The notes: generated by a model from the sequence alone, not told the origin. Shown: positions 1 to 12,274, numbered from the stretch's first letter. The stretch: DNA of 64,000 nucleotides from Symbiodinium natans (GCA_905221605.1 CAJNDS010002781.1:1-64000), one strand, 5' to 3'. Numbers and translations are program-made.

Positions 1-1195
1 CACTGCTGCACAGCTGCGACCGACACCGACAGTGGCAGCATACAATCACGCAATTTGACCAGAGTCACCGAGGTCGACTCTACTACTACTACTACTACTA
101 TTACTACTTCTACTACTACTACCACCACTATGGTCATCGGTTGTGCCGCAGAACGCGTCTCAAGTTTTCCGAGCGAGGAGAAGAGTTCCGGACCAAGAGA
201 AGAATTGAATTCAAAATCTAATATCGAAGGAGAGGAAAAAGAATCTTCCTATAATCAATTCAAGAAAATAATTGCACTCTATTTCCATAACCTCTGCTTC
301 AGAATTGATCAAAATATTCTTTATTCAAGAACCTCCTGATACTTGTCAGGAGTAACCATCACATCTGGTGTTTGTCACCTATGGCGTTCCGAGTTCCGAA
401 AGTATCATTACACAGTCCCAGCCAAAACGCACATGTTGCCTTGTCGCGTTGGCGAACAACTAAGGTCAGATGAGCATCAAAGGTTGTCTTGGCATGGTGC
501 GCCCAGCCATGCAAAGCTGCATCATGATGTTTGGTTCTCGACACAGTACGCAGCCATGCAAAAACCCTAAACTGGAAGAATTTCGTACTTGGATTCATGT
601 TAGAGGAGACATGATGTTGAGACAAGCCACCGCCTCAGACTGGTATTGCACGTATCATATTTTGTGAGTCTGTAGATCCATTATACCATTTGCATCCCCT
701 TTTCACCCCTGGACGGACTTCCAATTCGATGAGAGCCCGTTGGCTGAACGCGGCACATGGGCTTTGGGGAGCTGAATGGAGCTGAGCTTCGAGATCTCGC
801 GCAGCGCGGGAAGTCAGCAGCAGTTGGCGTTTTCAAGCTCTTGAGCTCGGTGTTCCTGAGCGACTTCATCGGTTGCGGGTCCAGCTTTGGCGTGGAGCCT
901 ACGTCTGAACAGTCGCTTTGCTTATTCTGGGTGAGAAAAATCGCCAAACCGCTACGTTCATCAACGACTGGCATCCGTATCAGCTGCACCATCATCCAAC
1001 ACGTACTTCTTACAGTAGCCGTGTTGTCGCTATCATCATGGAAATGTTGTCGTTAATGCGTAAGAAGTTTCGGACAACCACCCCAAAATCCCTCATCATC
1101 CTGAAATCCTTAGACCCTCCCCAAACGCAAACAAAAACACCGGCACACTACCGACCACTTGCCCCCTTCAAAGCCTCTGCCGCAAACCCTGTCAA
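1..1195. other. Unassigned sequence
   Basis: Contains an ACT/ACC triplet run at about 79-130 and the reverse family-4 copy. Reading frames of up to about 100 codons occur on both strands at 680-1050, but none has splice or family support. Confidence 0.6.
150..235 (-). repeat. Family-4 dispersed repeat, reverse partial copy
   Basis: Read on the minus strand it gives GATTTTGAATTCAATTCTTC then GGTCCGGAACTCTTCTCCTC and CGCTCGG; the hairpin-like CACCTTCGGTGTG end is absent. Confidence 0.65.
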
Positions 1196-1271
1196 CCCTA
1201 AACCCTAAACCCTAAACCCTAAACCCTAAACCCTAAACCCTAAACCCTAAACCCTAAACCCTAAACCCTAA
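1196..1271. repeat. Interstitial telomere repeat, CCCTAAA on plus strand
   Basis: About eleven perfect heptamers. It is followed after 100 bp by an AT-dinucleotide run, and no gene was recognised on either side. Confidence 0.97.
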
Positions 1272-1385
1272 CGCGAAGAAGGCCCGGGCTCAAGCTCTCG
1301 GAACGGGCGTCCGCCTCTTGGGAAGCTTGGGTTCCCGGGATTTTGGGGTGCAAAGCGTCGCAGATTCCAAGGGACTTTACTGTGC

Positions 1386-1800
1386 AAGAGAATATCTATA
1401 TATATATATACATATATATATATACATATATGTATATATATATAAGCTCGCCACCCACCCCCCCCAAGAAACCAAAACAACCCAAACCAAAAAAAACAAA
1501 ACAAAAAAAAACCAAAACAAAAAAAAAAAAACAAAAAACCAAAAAGAACATTTTTTTCGAACTCTTGACGACACGGGTAATGATTCCCTTTGTCCAAGAG
1601 CCTCGGAATAATGTTTTTTTTTGGTTTTTGGTTTTTTGGGGTTTTGGGTTTTTTGGTTTGGGTTTTTTTGGTTTTTGGGTTTTTTTGGCTTCCAAGAGTC
1701 TCAGAAAAATGGTGATTTTGGTTCTTTTGGTTTTTTGGTGTTGGTTTTTTTGGTTTGTGGGTTCTTGGTTTGTCTGATTTTGTGTTTCTCTTGTAGAGAA
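1386..1800. repeat. AT-run and long inverted repeat of C/A-rich and G/T-rich arms
   Basis: A TA/CATA run (1389-1443) leads into an A/C-rich arm (about 1450-1545) and, after a centre near 1585, a complementary T/G-rich arm (about 1612-1770). The inner arms pair too: GAACATTTTTTTCGAACTCTTG-like sequence faces CCAAGAGCCTCGGAATAATG. A second CCAAGAGTCTCAGAAAAATG follows at 1692. Confidence 0.75.
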
Positions 1801-2388
1801 ATAGTGCGTGCCCAAAACCTAGGGAAATACTGTGCTTTTTCAGATGCATAGTGCCTGTACTAAGCAAATATTGAACTAGTACTATACGAAAGAGGCCGAG
1901 TGAACTATCCTAGTTTTGGTCACTCATAGAATATCTATTGCAAAATGTAGCGATTGTGCTCGGCAATCTAGACAAATACTGCAATTTTAGAGACAAGATG
2001 TTTTTTGAAAAGCAATTCATTCTGTTTCTAGAGAAGCAGTGCTTGTCCCAAGCCCAGGGAAATTTATACTCTTCTAAGCACATAGTGCGGCAAAAAAAGC
2101 TGAATTACGAACTCTTAAACAGCATAGACAAGCTTACAAATGCATAATTCTCGTAGAGTTCTTAAAGAAACACGACTTTAGCACAGCGATCATGTGTACT
2201 AGATTTTGACTTCAAAACAAGCAGTTTTCATCACGTAGTGATGAAGCATTGCTCGGGCACTAATTAAATACCACTTGTACAGAGGATATTCTGTCTCAAG
2301 AATACATATTCTTTCTTAGAAGCCTATCTGCCTCGTGAAGATCATAGTACTCGGAAATTCCAAATCCTAAAACCTTGGGAGAATCTTG

Positions 2389-2485
2389 GTTTAGGGTTTA
2401 GGGTTTAGGGTTTGAAGGCTTAAGATTGCTCAGACCGGAACCTCGTCAACCGATAGGGTTTAGGGTTTAGGGTTGAGGGTTTAGG
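2389..2485. repeat. Two short TTTAGGG tracts around a unique 40-bp piece
   Basis: Three repeats at 2389-2414 and about four slightly degenerate repeats at 2454-2485, both in the plus orientation, directly before the TG microsatellite. Confidence 0.9.
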
Positions 2486-2506
2486 TGTGAATTACTTTGC
2501 GGGGGA

Positions 2507-3009
<503 letters not shown>

Positions 3010-3093
3010 GGCGTGTCAGAGTGTGGAAGAGACCTAGCCCAGCCCCGTGGGAGCCTCTCCCAAGCCGGGGGAGGCAGCGCAAAAACTTCGCAG

Positions 3094-3366
3094 TCACAAG
3101 TTAAGCCTTGCGGCTCTTGGATAGCTTAGCTTGCAGGTACGCGGAGTCCATGCTTTGCTTTCTTCGGCTGCGATGTCTAGGTCAAAGCCCTGTGTCAAGA
3201 AATTGAGTAAGTTCGGGATGCACTCCGAATGAGATGTCGCGACTTCCGAAGAAATTTTGGTCCGAAGTAAGTATCCTGAACAGCAGTCATGCGCAGCTTT
3301 GAAACCTTGACCGTGCCTGCAACGTCTTCGGCCGCTTGAAGCAGATGGCAGCCTCTGCCGAAGCAA
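3094..3366 (-). CDS. Doubtful coding-like frame downstream of the RPL35 array
   Basis: The frame reads SECIPNLLNFLTQGFDLDIA and ESKAWTPRTCKLSYPRAARL before a stop at 3094. An alternative reading uses an acceptor in TTTCTTGACACAG and a short frame MDSAYLQAKLSKSRKA. Either could be a terminal exon of another gene; nothing links it to the ribosomal protein copies. Confidence 0.22.
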   Translation of the reverse strand: MLRQRLPSASSGRRRCRHGQGFKAAHDCCSGYLLRTKISSEVATSHSECIPNLLNFLTQGFDLDIAAEESKAWTPRTCKLSYPRAARLNL

Positions 3367-3526
3367 CGTGCAAAGGTTTCTTTAATTGCAAATACAGTAT
3401 AATGCACATTCTAGATCTCTATATGAACAGCTACACGCACACAAGCACACACGGCACGGGCATTTTCCAGTGGCCTGTGCACAGATTCCGTCTAGAAAGC
3501 TGCAGCCAAGATAACACCGCGACTTC

Positions 3527-3898
3527 TCACATCATCACTGCGTAGCGTCGCATAGGGAAGTTCTGCTCGCGCGTCTTGGTGCGGGAGGTCTTGGCGTAGA
3601 TCTGCTCCTTCTTGAGAGCACGGCGGATCTTTCGGGTCTTCTTCGGGCGAAGGTCCAGTGGCACATACTTCTTGCCGGCATACTGCTTCCTCGCCTCCGC
3701 CTTCTGCTTCTGGTTGTACACAGTGAGGATCCTGGCGATGGCCTTGCGGACGGTCTTGATCTTCGCCAGCTTCGAGGCAGCACCTCCCGACACCTTCGAG
3801 ACCCGCAGCTGGGCCAACTCACCCTTCATGTCGTCCAGCTCCTTCAGCAGCTCCTTGGACGTCTTGTTGCGCAGCTCATACGCCTTCACGCGCACCAT
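3527..3898 (-). CDS. RPL35: 60S ribosomal protein L35 (uL29), tandem copy 1
   Basis: A 123-residue protein starting [12 protein letters not shown] and ending [10 protein letters not shown]. It matches eukaryotic L35 along its length, including the TGGAASKL-like block (here SGGAASKL), the [12 protein letters not shown] segment and [11 protein letters not shown]35 sits at the polypeptide exit tunnel of the 60S subunit. The frame is open 31 codons further upstream, but the internal Met in CCATGG is chosen because all four copies share it and it is the family's usual start. An AG dinucleotide ends right before CCATGG, as expected for a trans-splice or cis-splice acceptor. The gene has no intron. 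It is the most downstream copy, and the only one whose bases just before CCATGG differ from the other three. Confidence 0.93.
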   Translation of the reverse strand: MVRVKAYELRNKTSKELLKELDDMKGELAQLRVSKVSGGAASKLAKIKTVRKAIARILTVYNQKQKAEARKQYAGKKYVPLDLRPKKTRKIRRALKKEQIYAKTSRTKTREQNFPMRRYAVMM

Positions 3899-4204
3899 GG
3901 CTGCAAAGCGCTGCACGCTTGTCTGAGCTAACCTGCCTGCATACCTGAGCCAAGGCACATTCACAGTCCAGCCATGTACATGCGACTGCATGCTGCAGTA
4001 TGTCCAAATTGTCTATGTAGATGAAGCAATGTTCCTCGCAGTTCGGCCCCACATTGCACACCTGCAAATTATTAGGGGTCATGTGAGCATGTCAAATGAG
4101 AAGCATGCTTGCCCAATGATCTTCTAAGCAAGGCTGACAAGACTTTTGTGCAAGGATCCCGGTTCGTCGCATCATCTCTACCATGGTGGGGACTGGTGAA
4201 CCTC

Positions 4205-4576
4205 TCACATCATCACTGCGTAGCGTCGCATAGGGAAGTTCTGCTCGCGTGTCTTGGTGCGGGAGGTCTTGGCGTAGATCTGCTCCTTCTTGAGAGCGCG
4301 GCGGATCTTTCGGGTCTTCTTAGGGCGAAGGTCCAGTGGCACATACTTCTTGCCGGCATACTGCTTCCTCGCCTCCGCCTTCTGCTTCTGGTTGTACACA
4401 GTGAGGATCCTGGCGATGGCCTTGCGGACGGTCTTGATCTTCGCCAGCTTCGAGGCAGCACCTCCCGACACCTTCGAGACCCGCAGCTGGGCCAACTCAC
4501 CCTTCATGTCGTCCAGCTCCTTCAGCAGCTCCTTGGATGTCTTGTTGCGCAGCTCATATGCCTTCACGCGCACCAT
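4205..4576 (-). CDS. RPL35: 60S ribosomal protein L35 (uL29), tandem copy 2
   Basis: Encodes exactly the same 123 residues as its neighbours; the few base changes against copy 1 (about five visible) are silent. Upstream it shares AACCTCTGAG directly before CCATGG with copies 3 and 4, a pyrimidine-rich stretch ending in AG. Downstream the shared sequence stops at GATGTGAGA, which contains the stop codon. The 306-bp spacer towards copy 1 shows no similarity to the other two spacers. Transcription is probably constitutive from a tandem array, which is inferred from dinoflagellate practice rather than read from a promoter. Confidence 0.93.
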   Translation of the reverse strand: MVRVKAYELRNKTSKELLKELDDMKGELAQLRVSKVSGGAASKLAKIKTVRKAIARILTVYNQKQKAEARKQYAGKKYVPLDLRPKKTRKIRRALKKEQIYAKTSRTKTREQNFPMRRYAVMM

Positions 4577-4940
4577 GGCTCAGAGGTTGGGGGTCCTATT
4601 CGCCTCTGAATGCTGGGAACGTAGGTACCTTGCACAACGGCCTGAGCCGAAGCGTCAGCATGCAAATTTTGCAGCAAGACACTCCCCTGGCTCCACACTC
4701 GACATGCGGTGAGCGCTTCTGGCTGAAGATGATGCCATTGTGCTCAGCATTTCATGGCATTGTGCAGTCAAAGGAACGTTGGACAAGTTAGCACTGGTTG
4801 AAAGCAAGGCCGCCAGCAAACGAGCAATTCCAGCCCAAAAGGTGTCAACTACTGCCAAGCCTCGCTGCAGCTTTTCTCGCGAGGATCGTGCATCTCCTTT
4901 ACTGATTCCACCCATCTGTTAGAACTACAGCCGGAAAATC

Positions 4941-5312
4941 TCACATCATCACTGCGTAGCGTCGCATAGGGAAGTTCTGCTCGCGTGTCTTGGTGCGGGA
5001 GGTCTTGGCGTAGATCTGCTCCTTCTTGAGAGCACGGCGGATCTTTCGGGTCTTCTTGGGGCGCAGGTCCAGCGGCACATACTTCTTGCCGGCATACTGC
5101 TTCCTCGCCTCCGCCTTCTGCTTCTGGTTGTACACAGTGAGGATCCTGGCGATGGCCTTGCGGACGGTCTTGATCTTCGCCAGCTTCGAGGCAGCACCTC
5201 CCGACACCTTCGAGACCCTCAGCTGGGCCAACTCACCCTTCATGTCGTCCAGCTCCTTCAGCAGCTCCTTGGATGTCTTGTTGCGCAGCTCATACGCCTT
5301 CACGCGCACCAT
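4941..5312 (-). CDS. RPL35: 60S ribosomal protein L35 (uL29), tandem copy 3
   Basis: Same protein as the other copies. Its distinguishing silent changes include an AGG for CGG arginine codon (in the LRVSK segment) and CTG/CGC choices in the LDLRPKK segment. The spacer to copy 2 is 364 bp and unrelated to the others. It holds no convincing reading frame or core promoter. The start is the Met in CCATGG preceded by the shared AACCTCTGAG. Confidence 0.93.
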   Translation of the reverse strand: MVRVKAYELRNKTSKELLKELDDMKGELAQLRVSKVSGGAASKLAKIKTVRKAIARILTVYNQKQKAEARKQYAGKKYVPLDLRPKKTRKIRRALKKEQIYAKTSRTKTREQNFPMRRYAVMM

Positions 5313-5656
5313 GGCTCAGAGGTTCAGTGGGTGTAGGATTGCAACAAACCAAGCGATCTCCACCGCTTGCCTTCGAGAGATATCGGTGTTGAGGCAAGAC
5401 AGATGCTTACAAGACATCGGCCTGCTGTACTGCATGTGGCATGTGGCCTGACCTTCAATCAGTTGACCCTGTGGGTGTGACCTATCCAAACAGATACCAT
5501 CTAAGGCATGTCAGATCATGCGAACCAACTCTCTTTAAAACAAGTGTGAGCGGGCTACGCGCAGGCAGGCAACGTAGGACTGCCGATTTCTCTCCAAAGG
5601 CTCATGCATCTCACCTTCCACACCCGAGCGCCAAACTACGCACATCCCGGCAGATC

Positions 5657-6028
5657 TCACATCATCACTGCGTAGCGTCTCATAGGGAAGTTCTGCTCGC
5701 GTGTCTTGGTGCGGGAGGTCTTGGCGTAGATCTGCTCCTTCTTGAGAGCACGGCGGATCTTTCGGGTCTTCTTCGGGCGAAGGTCCAAAGGCACATACTT
5801 CTTGCCGGCATACTGCTTCCTCGCCTCCGCCTTCTGCTTCTGGTTGTACACAGTGAGGATCCTGGCGATGGCCTTGCGGACGGTCTTGATCTTCGCCAGC
5901 TTCGAGGCAGCACCTCCCGACACCTTCGAGACCCGCAGCTGGGCCAACTCACCCTTCATGTCGTCCAGCTCCTTCAGCAGCTCCTTGGACGTCTTGTTGC
6001 GCAGCTCATACGCCTTCACGCGCACCAT
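5657..6028 (-). CDS. RPL35: 60S ribosomal protein L35 (uL29), tandem copy 4 (most upstream)
   Basis: First copy in the direction of transcription. Identical protein; one silent AGA for CGA change near the C-terminus (MRRYA) and an altered proline/leucine codon pair mark this copy. The same AACCTCTGAG/CCATGG start context is present. The spacer to copy 3 is 344 bp. No fifth copy is visible upstream to 7 kb. Confidence 0.93.
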   Translation of the reverse strand: MVRVKAYELRNKTSKELLKELDDMKGELAQLRVSKVSGGAASKLAKIKTVRKAIARILTVYNQKQKAEARKQYAGKKYVPLDLRPKKTRKIRRALKKEQIYAKTSRTKTREQNFPMRRYAVMM

Positions 6029-6957
6029 GGCTCAGAGGTTGAGTTGGTTGCCCAACCGTTTGTTAGCCCCCCCTCGCTTGTTGAACCTGACAACGCAGCA
6101 TGCGGATGACGCATGTATTGTAGCGCTCCAGGCAATGCAAACAAGAAAACAGACGGCAGGGCACAGCCACAATTCGTTCCTGTCTGATTTGATGGAGATT
6201 ATTATTCATGGCTGGTTTGGTAAATGCATACCCCGCACAGAGACATGGTGGGATTGATGATGAGCTGTGGCGACTGGAACGCGGAATTTTTACAGCTACT
6301 CACTTGCGTCTTCACACCTCCCTATTGCTGGAAACCCTGCTCTTGCCGCCTCCGCTGCCGCCCGGGCAGATCGTCAAGAGAATGCCTAGTCGATGTGTGG
6401 CATCACACAACATACTTCTGGGGTTAACTTCCAGGGGTTCGGAGGCTCTGTAGTCTTCGGTGAATCGCGGAATCTTTACTGGCTCAACGCTCACATCTCG
6501 GTGCCCATTCTCGTCGCATCGGTCGTAGCATCTGCTTATTGGTGGCATGTTGGCATGTTGGCATCCGGGCGAGGATTCAGGGACAAACAGTCTAGCCACG
6601 AGCAGTCAGGCGCGCGCGCGGGGGGGCATGGTTCCGGTGGACGCCACGATGCCCACATCTCGAGCAAAAGGGGGTTGAGTTGTGGCCAGTTTAGGTCAGT
6701 TTAGGATTCAGGTGCCAGGGGCCACAAGAGGCACCTTTTTACGTGCTGCAGTACACAACTTTGATTCGGCGACGAGTTGCCCGCACCAGTCCTGCATCTC
6801 CCCACATGCGGGCATGGCTCGGGACAGCTACAAGTTGATGCAAACGTGCTATCTCGGCAGAAGACGTCTGAACAACTGTTGCTGCTGGGAACTCCTCGTT
6901 ACTTGTAGAAAGGTCATGTTCTGGTTCTTACTACTGTGATGACCATGTATGACAACA
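6029..6957. other. Unassigned sequence upstream of the RPL35 array
   Basis: If the array is read as one transcript its promoter should be here; I see no TATA-like or other recognisable core. A minus-strand stretch near 6440-6520 (DVSVEPVKIPRFTEDYRASE) looks coding but has no partner. Confidence 0.5.
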
Positions 6958-7141
6958 CCCTGAAGCAAGTTCTCCTTACCGGGTTGGCAACTTGCTGGTG
7001 GTGCAGTGCGTAAAGGCAGTGCGAGGTGATGCTGCAGGCGCCCAGATGTCGGATGCCAACTACAATGCAGTGTACCGCAACTACAGGAAGACATGCTGCC
7101 AGCTGGGATGCCGAGGACATGAACAGGCAGTAGAACATTAG
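6958..7141 (+). CDS. Unknown coding-like terminal exon
   Basis: From about 6958 the frame reads HPEASSPYRVGNLLVVQCVK, VRGDAAGAQMSDANYNAVYR and CCQLGCRGHEQAVEH, then TAG. The composition is protein-like, and the opposite-strand frame looks like a shadow. The 5' border is not fixed (AG sites near 6965). No partner exons identified. Confidence 0.33.
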
Positions 7142-8042
7142 CACCGGTTCGGGAAATAAGCCTCTTGTTGGTGTGAGGTAACACAGCAGAAACAGCCTAT
7201 CTAAGGCTATCTAAGCATTTCCAAGTCCGGTACTACTTTGTTCCATCGCAAGATGCCATCTGCTTTCTGCTTCGCCTGCGACTTGTATCTGGTTGGTTGG
7301 GGGTACCCACGAAGTATAGTTGTCGAGGGCGTCGGGGGTTGGCTGTCAGGTTGACACCGGGAAGTGGAGAAAAGAAACGATGATAAAGCTTCGACTGATG
7401 TCGCACGTGCTGAATATGTACAACCTGCAAGCATTGAAAGACATGGATCCCTTCGCGGTGTCCTCCTCTAATTAACAGAAGTATACTCAGTGTATGGTGG
7501 CACAGAGACATGTCAGCAAACGGAGTCGCGCAGCGCCCAAGCAAACGCTTTTTAAGTGCAGTCACCTGACCTGGAAACAGGACGAATTCTGCACTTCGGT
7601 GCCCGACTCAGAGCAGAACGTCGCGGCCGGGCCAAGGCTGCGTGCCTTGCATGCGGTCTTTTGGTGCAGGGGTTTAGGGTTTCGGGTTTAGGGCTTACAG
7701 GATGTGATGCGCATGACTTCTGGAGGGTATTGGAGGGTGACTGTATGCTTCTGCCATGGGATGAACCATCTCGTGCACTTGCTTGCAGAGGGCAGGGTAG
7801 ACCAAGTCCACCGGCGCTTCCGAAGGGCATCCAATGTACCTCCACAGAGGGTTTAGGGTTCAGGGTTTAGGGTTTATAGGGAATCAGCACATTTAATATC
7901 TGTTCAAAATGTATCACTGCGTCCACGGATCCAATTCTTCAGGTTGCCGATAAAGCGCTGAAACACATGCGAGCATTGAGGCTTTCGGCGCTGAAGGCCC
8001 TCCGCCCTCCCTGAAGAAGAGTGAAGGAGTAGCACTCTGGGA

Positions 8043-8076
8043 AACCCTAAACCCTAAACCCTAAACCCTAAACCTC
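8043..8076. repeat. Interstitial CCCTAAA tract
   Basis: Nearly five repeats in the C-rich orientation; no gene recognised nearby. A degenerate G-rich tract lies 165 bp before it at 7850-7878. Confidence 0.95.
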
Positions 8077-9425
8077 ACCCCACAAGCCAGCTGAGTCTAG
8101 AAGGCACCAGCGACAGCGGCGACAGTCAAGCTGCAACAAGGGCACGTGCTGGAATTTCCCCCACAAAGGCCGTACTCTTTCACCCGGCCATCCTTGGGTG
8201 CTTCCCACAGCTGATTCCTATAGTCTTGTAGCTACGAATTGTGCTAAGACTCCTAAGAGTCATGAAATTGCCGTTTGGGTTGCCAGCACGGCTCTTAGAA
8301 CTTCAAGTTTTAAGCTTGCGGGTATCCGACGTGAGGATTTGGGATCAAGGAGTCTGCGGCCTCTGCTGCCTATATCGAATTCGCGGATTGGCGATGGCAG
8401 CTCAGAGGAGTGAGGCGGGGACCCATGGTGGAGATGAATGGGGTTGAACCCGTAAGAGGATAGAGGAATAGCAGGGCACCTCATCTTGAAAGCCTTCACT
8501 TGGGGGCGCATGGAGTCCCAGGGATGTGATTCGGGGCCCTCTGCAGGGAAACAAGATTTGAAGGACTGATGTCGGTGGCTTCCGGTCTTGGATCAGACAA
8601 CTTACATGCAGAAAAGCGTCTGCGCCAAATTCGTGCAAGACGAGCTCCTGGGCTCTGAAAGCATCTGAAAGCTAGTCCCGATTTAAGTAAGTGTCCAGTT
8701 TGTATATACACATCTACATGTATAAACGCATCGTGCAGCTTGCTTCGCCAGCTCTTGTGCAGAAGCCAGCGTTTAATGCTGACCTATTATTTGTTGAGCG
8801 GGATCCATTGCCATGACCTCCCCCGGAATTTGTGTTGAGGCTTTGGGGCCATCTGAGAATGCAAAGGTATTGGCTCTTTAGGCTTGGCTTCTGAGACCTT
8901 GTGAGTTGAGCCTGAAGAAAGCTGAGACACTGAAACTTGCAAGCCTGAACCCATCCCTACATGAGATGTCTGAGCTGAGTCTGAGCAAAGCAACCTGCCT
9001 TCTGAAAACTTAGCCCTAGAAGTCTCAGAGTGTCAGGCAAGGGGCGGGGGGAGAGGGAGGGGGGGAGGGGGGTGAGGGAGCGGGGCACTAAGCAGCATTC
9101 AGCATTACAGCTTAAAGCACCTGAGTCTGAAATTGCCCTGAACGTTTTCGATCTTGGGGTTTCCTCAGAGGCCACAAAGATACCAAAAAGGTTCACCCGC
9201 CAACTCCATTTATCTCCACAAACCTGAAGAGTGCCAGCCGTAGCCAGCGAGTATGTCGTGATCCTTCACAGACATGGAGAAAACCGAGGTTGCCAGCTAA
9301 ACTCAGATTGATGACAGGGCGCTTGGATGTGTATGAGAATGAGGTTCTCTCCGTGGCCGAGTTCACCCGACAGCCAGAAAAGCTCCTGGTGCCCAGGATG
9401 CAACCAGGTTTGCTGCAAACCCTGT

Positions 9426-9475
9426 AGGGTTTAGGGTTTAGGGTTTAGGGTTTGGGGTTTGGGGTTTAGGGTTTA
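9426..9475. repeat. Interstitial TTTAGGG tract with TTTGGGG variants
   Basis: Seven units, two of them TTTGGGG, in the G-rich orientation on the plus strand. Confidence 0.95.
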
Positions 9476-11000
9476 AGGATGCTGTAAGTTTCGGACTCCA
9501 CAAAGCCAGCTCGGAAACCCGAAACTCATCGAAACTCCGAAATTTCGTAGTCAGAGTCAGAGCCCCGAGTCCAATACTCGGCAACCTGTGTGCACACTCC
9601 CCTCCAAAACCCTGGTGGGCTACAGCCATCTGCCGTGCAGATGAATGCTCTGACCTTTTCTAGTACGGCTCGCCTCAGTTTTCAAGTAAACCTTCAAACC
9701 GTCGGAACCTCCGCCGCAGCTTGAAAAAACACTGAGAGACATGGCTGGGGTACGCTACCAACTTGACACCGCGTTGCACTACAGGCTTGCACCCTACAGT
9801 CCTGGAAGCCTGACTCCCAAGTCCTAAGCTGGACCCCGATCTCGGTCTTTACACCCTTCACTTGCACCTGGCTCCCGTTGCCCGGCAGACAGCGAAGCCC
9901 GGCGGGATCTCGAATTTCAGCCTGGGCTGTGGAGCCTTTTCAGAGTCTCAGGGGGTCTCTCGGGCTTAGAACTTATCAGGTTATCAGGGTGGCGGCTGTG
10001 TGGTTGTAAAAATGCCGTCCAGAGCCAGTCAGGCGACGACTGCAGCGAGGCTTAGCGTGGCGTGTGTTCACGCACATTCGCCGCAAGTATTTTATGGCAG
10101 CCTTCGTGCGTCTTGGCCTGCTTCGCGGCTGTCTTCGCATGCCTTCACGCGTGTTCGCGGTTCGCGTGTCTTCGCGTCGACGCTTGTCTTCCCATGTCTT
10201 CGACAATCTGTGATGCTGAGCGACGCCGAGCGATGCCAACGTGAAGACTAAGTGTTTCGCGTGTCTTCGCGTCCTCGCTCGGCTTCGCGGATTTCCGTAC
10301 AACCGCGCCGCCACCACAATCGGAAGGTTCTCTTGAAAACTCAAGCGAATCTGTGGAGGGAGACATGTTTTCGCTACAAACCAAACTGTATGGGCTTAGG
10401 GCACGTCTTAGTGTGGTTCAGTTTACAGTATAAAGTTCAGACATGAGGGTCCAGAAAATGAGGGTTCGGATGTCCAAGCAGGATAGCGAAAGCTCTGATT
10501 AGCCCAGGAGCTTTGAGACCACCGCAGGCTCCAATTGGGGAGAAGCGACCCTCGGAAGAGACTGAGGGGTCTGCTTGAGACTGTGTGCTTCGGGGTCCCG
10601 ATTGGTTCGGGGGCTGTTCGTTTTGCGTGTTGAAGTCTGATGGGGCTTGAACTTAGGAACATTCAAGACATGTGAGGATTCCAGGGTGTATTGCGGACTT
10701 TTCCTCGTGTTCCCTCTTGCTGTCCATAAGCAACCATGGCCCAAGGACCCCAAAGGCCTCTGACATATTTGGGTTGTTCGATAAATGGGGGGGGGGGGGG
10801 GGTGGGGCGACGGGTGTTGGGGTCAGGGTATGTTTCGCGGGTATGTTTCGGGTGTGTGTGTTCCGGGTATGTTTCGCGGCATCCTGAGCTATAACTTTAC
10901 CTGCAATCTCGGGGGCCTCTTTCGGGGTATGTTTCGCGGGTGTGCAACCCGTGTGCCCTTAAACCTGGGCCTCCAAAAAACGAACAAACCCCTTTCTAAC

Positions 11001-11339
11001 CCCAAACCCTAAACCCTAAACCCTAAACCCTAAACCCACGAAGGCGCAGGGAAGTGCAACGCCCGGGCATCACGGAAGCGGCTTCTCCCGCACGATGGCC
11101 ATGCGAAACTGACATGGAAAACTCTCTTGCAGCTTGCGGCTTTAACTTTCAGGCTGCGGGTGGCTTTCATCCCTCTGCAAATGGCCCCAATCATCAGCCG
11201 AAGCTCCCTCCTCAAACTCAGCTTGAGAGCTCTTCCGGTTTGCAGAACCATGAGAGCATGCAGGCCCCACTGCCCACGGATAACCTAAACCCTAAACCCT
11301 AAACCCTAAACCCTAAACCCTAAACCCTAAACCCTAAAC
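11001..11339. repeat. Two CCCTAAA tracts 245 bp apart
   Basis: 11001-11037 (about five units) and 11283-11339 (about eight units), same orientation. The segment between is GC-balanced unique sequence that could be an exon, but no frame was convincing. Confidence 0.95.
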
Positions 11340-11480
11340 TGCGCAACCCTCGCCTGAAGACGGCACCAGCTATGGCCAGCTTGCTCCGGTTCACAGTCTC
11401 GTCGACAGCTTCTTCCACAAACGCCAAGAGCCCTTGGGTCGGCGCGGGCTTTGTATGGTCAGGGGTCAGTTGCGAATTTT

Positions 11481-11586
11481 GGTGGTTTCCGAAGTTAAAG
11501 GTACCTTCTTGAGGTCACGATTATCAGGGGAATCCTACTATTTAGGGGTCTATTTTAGAGGTCCCCCCTACTTTCGTAAACTCCCA
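11481..11586 (+). mobile_element. Six-copy MITE-like family, copy 1
   Basis: Left end GGTGGTTTCCGAAGTTAAAG then GTACC; right end GGTCCCCCCTACTTTCGTAA. Interior GGGAATCCTACTATTTAGGG is typical of the family. Confidence 0.78.
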
Positions 11587-12274
11587 TATTTAGAACTGCA
11601 ACTTGCTCCGTGTTGGCAGCAGGGGTCCACCTGAATAACCAGGGGAAGTCCACAAAAGCAAAGGATTGCACAGGGCACTTCAGAAATCTTCAGAATGGAT
11701 ATTGCAAAGTAAAAGACCACGACGTACCACGAGCAGTCTCATCTCCTACATGCTCGCCCGCAGCAGCTAGCTTGTTGCCACCGGCATGAGGGGTGACAAA
11801 TGGCACAACCAGAAGACACGTGATCCACAGGTGAAAAAGCAGACACCGTTGAATGCAAGGATCATGTCGGGGGGCCTTTCTTGAAGCGGCCGCTTTCCAT
11901 TGCCTACTCCGCTTTAGTTGCTGGATTGGGGAAGCTGTGCTCTGGAAGCCTGTGCTGCAAACTCATTTGTCCCGCACTCGAAGTCCATTGCCATGGGGCT
12001 GTCGCAGGCCAAGCGGACCTGGAGCACGAACCTGGTGCTGCCATGATGAGTGGCCTCAAGTCTCAATCAAGAATAGTGTTTAAGAATTCTGACCTCTGTT
12101 TGGAATTCTGAAAGGGCCATAGGTTTCACAAACAGTGGGTGAACCTTGGGGATACTTAACCTTGGCAGAAGGATTCGCCGAGCCGGCGCTTCGCTCCGGG
12201 CGCTGTCTGGCACAAACAGCTCTCACATAGAGTCATGCGCACTCGGGATGGGGCGTAGGGTGTGGATGTATATA

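Noticed and set aside
3895-6040. Relic of the dinoflagellate spliced leader upstream of RPL35 copies
   Set aside because: I looked for TTTTGGCTCAAG-type sequence upstream of the four copies and elsewhere; GGCTCAGAGG near the starts is on the wrong strand and is only the reverse of CCTCTGAGCC.
4109-6257. Long plus-strand frames over the RPL35 array (up to 222 codons)
   Set aside because: Antisense shadows of the conserved ribosomal protein genes.
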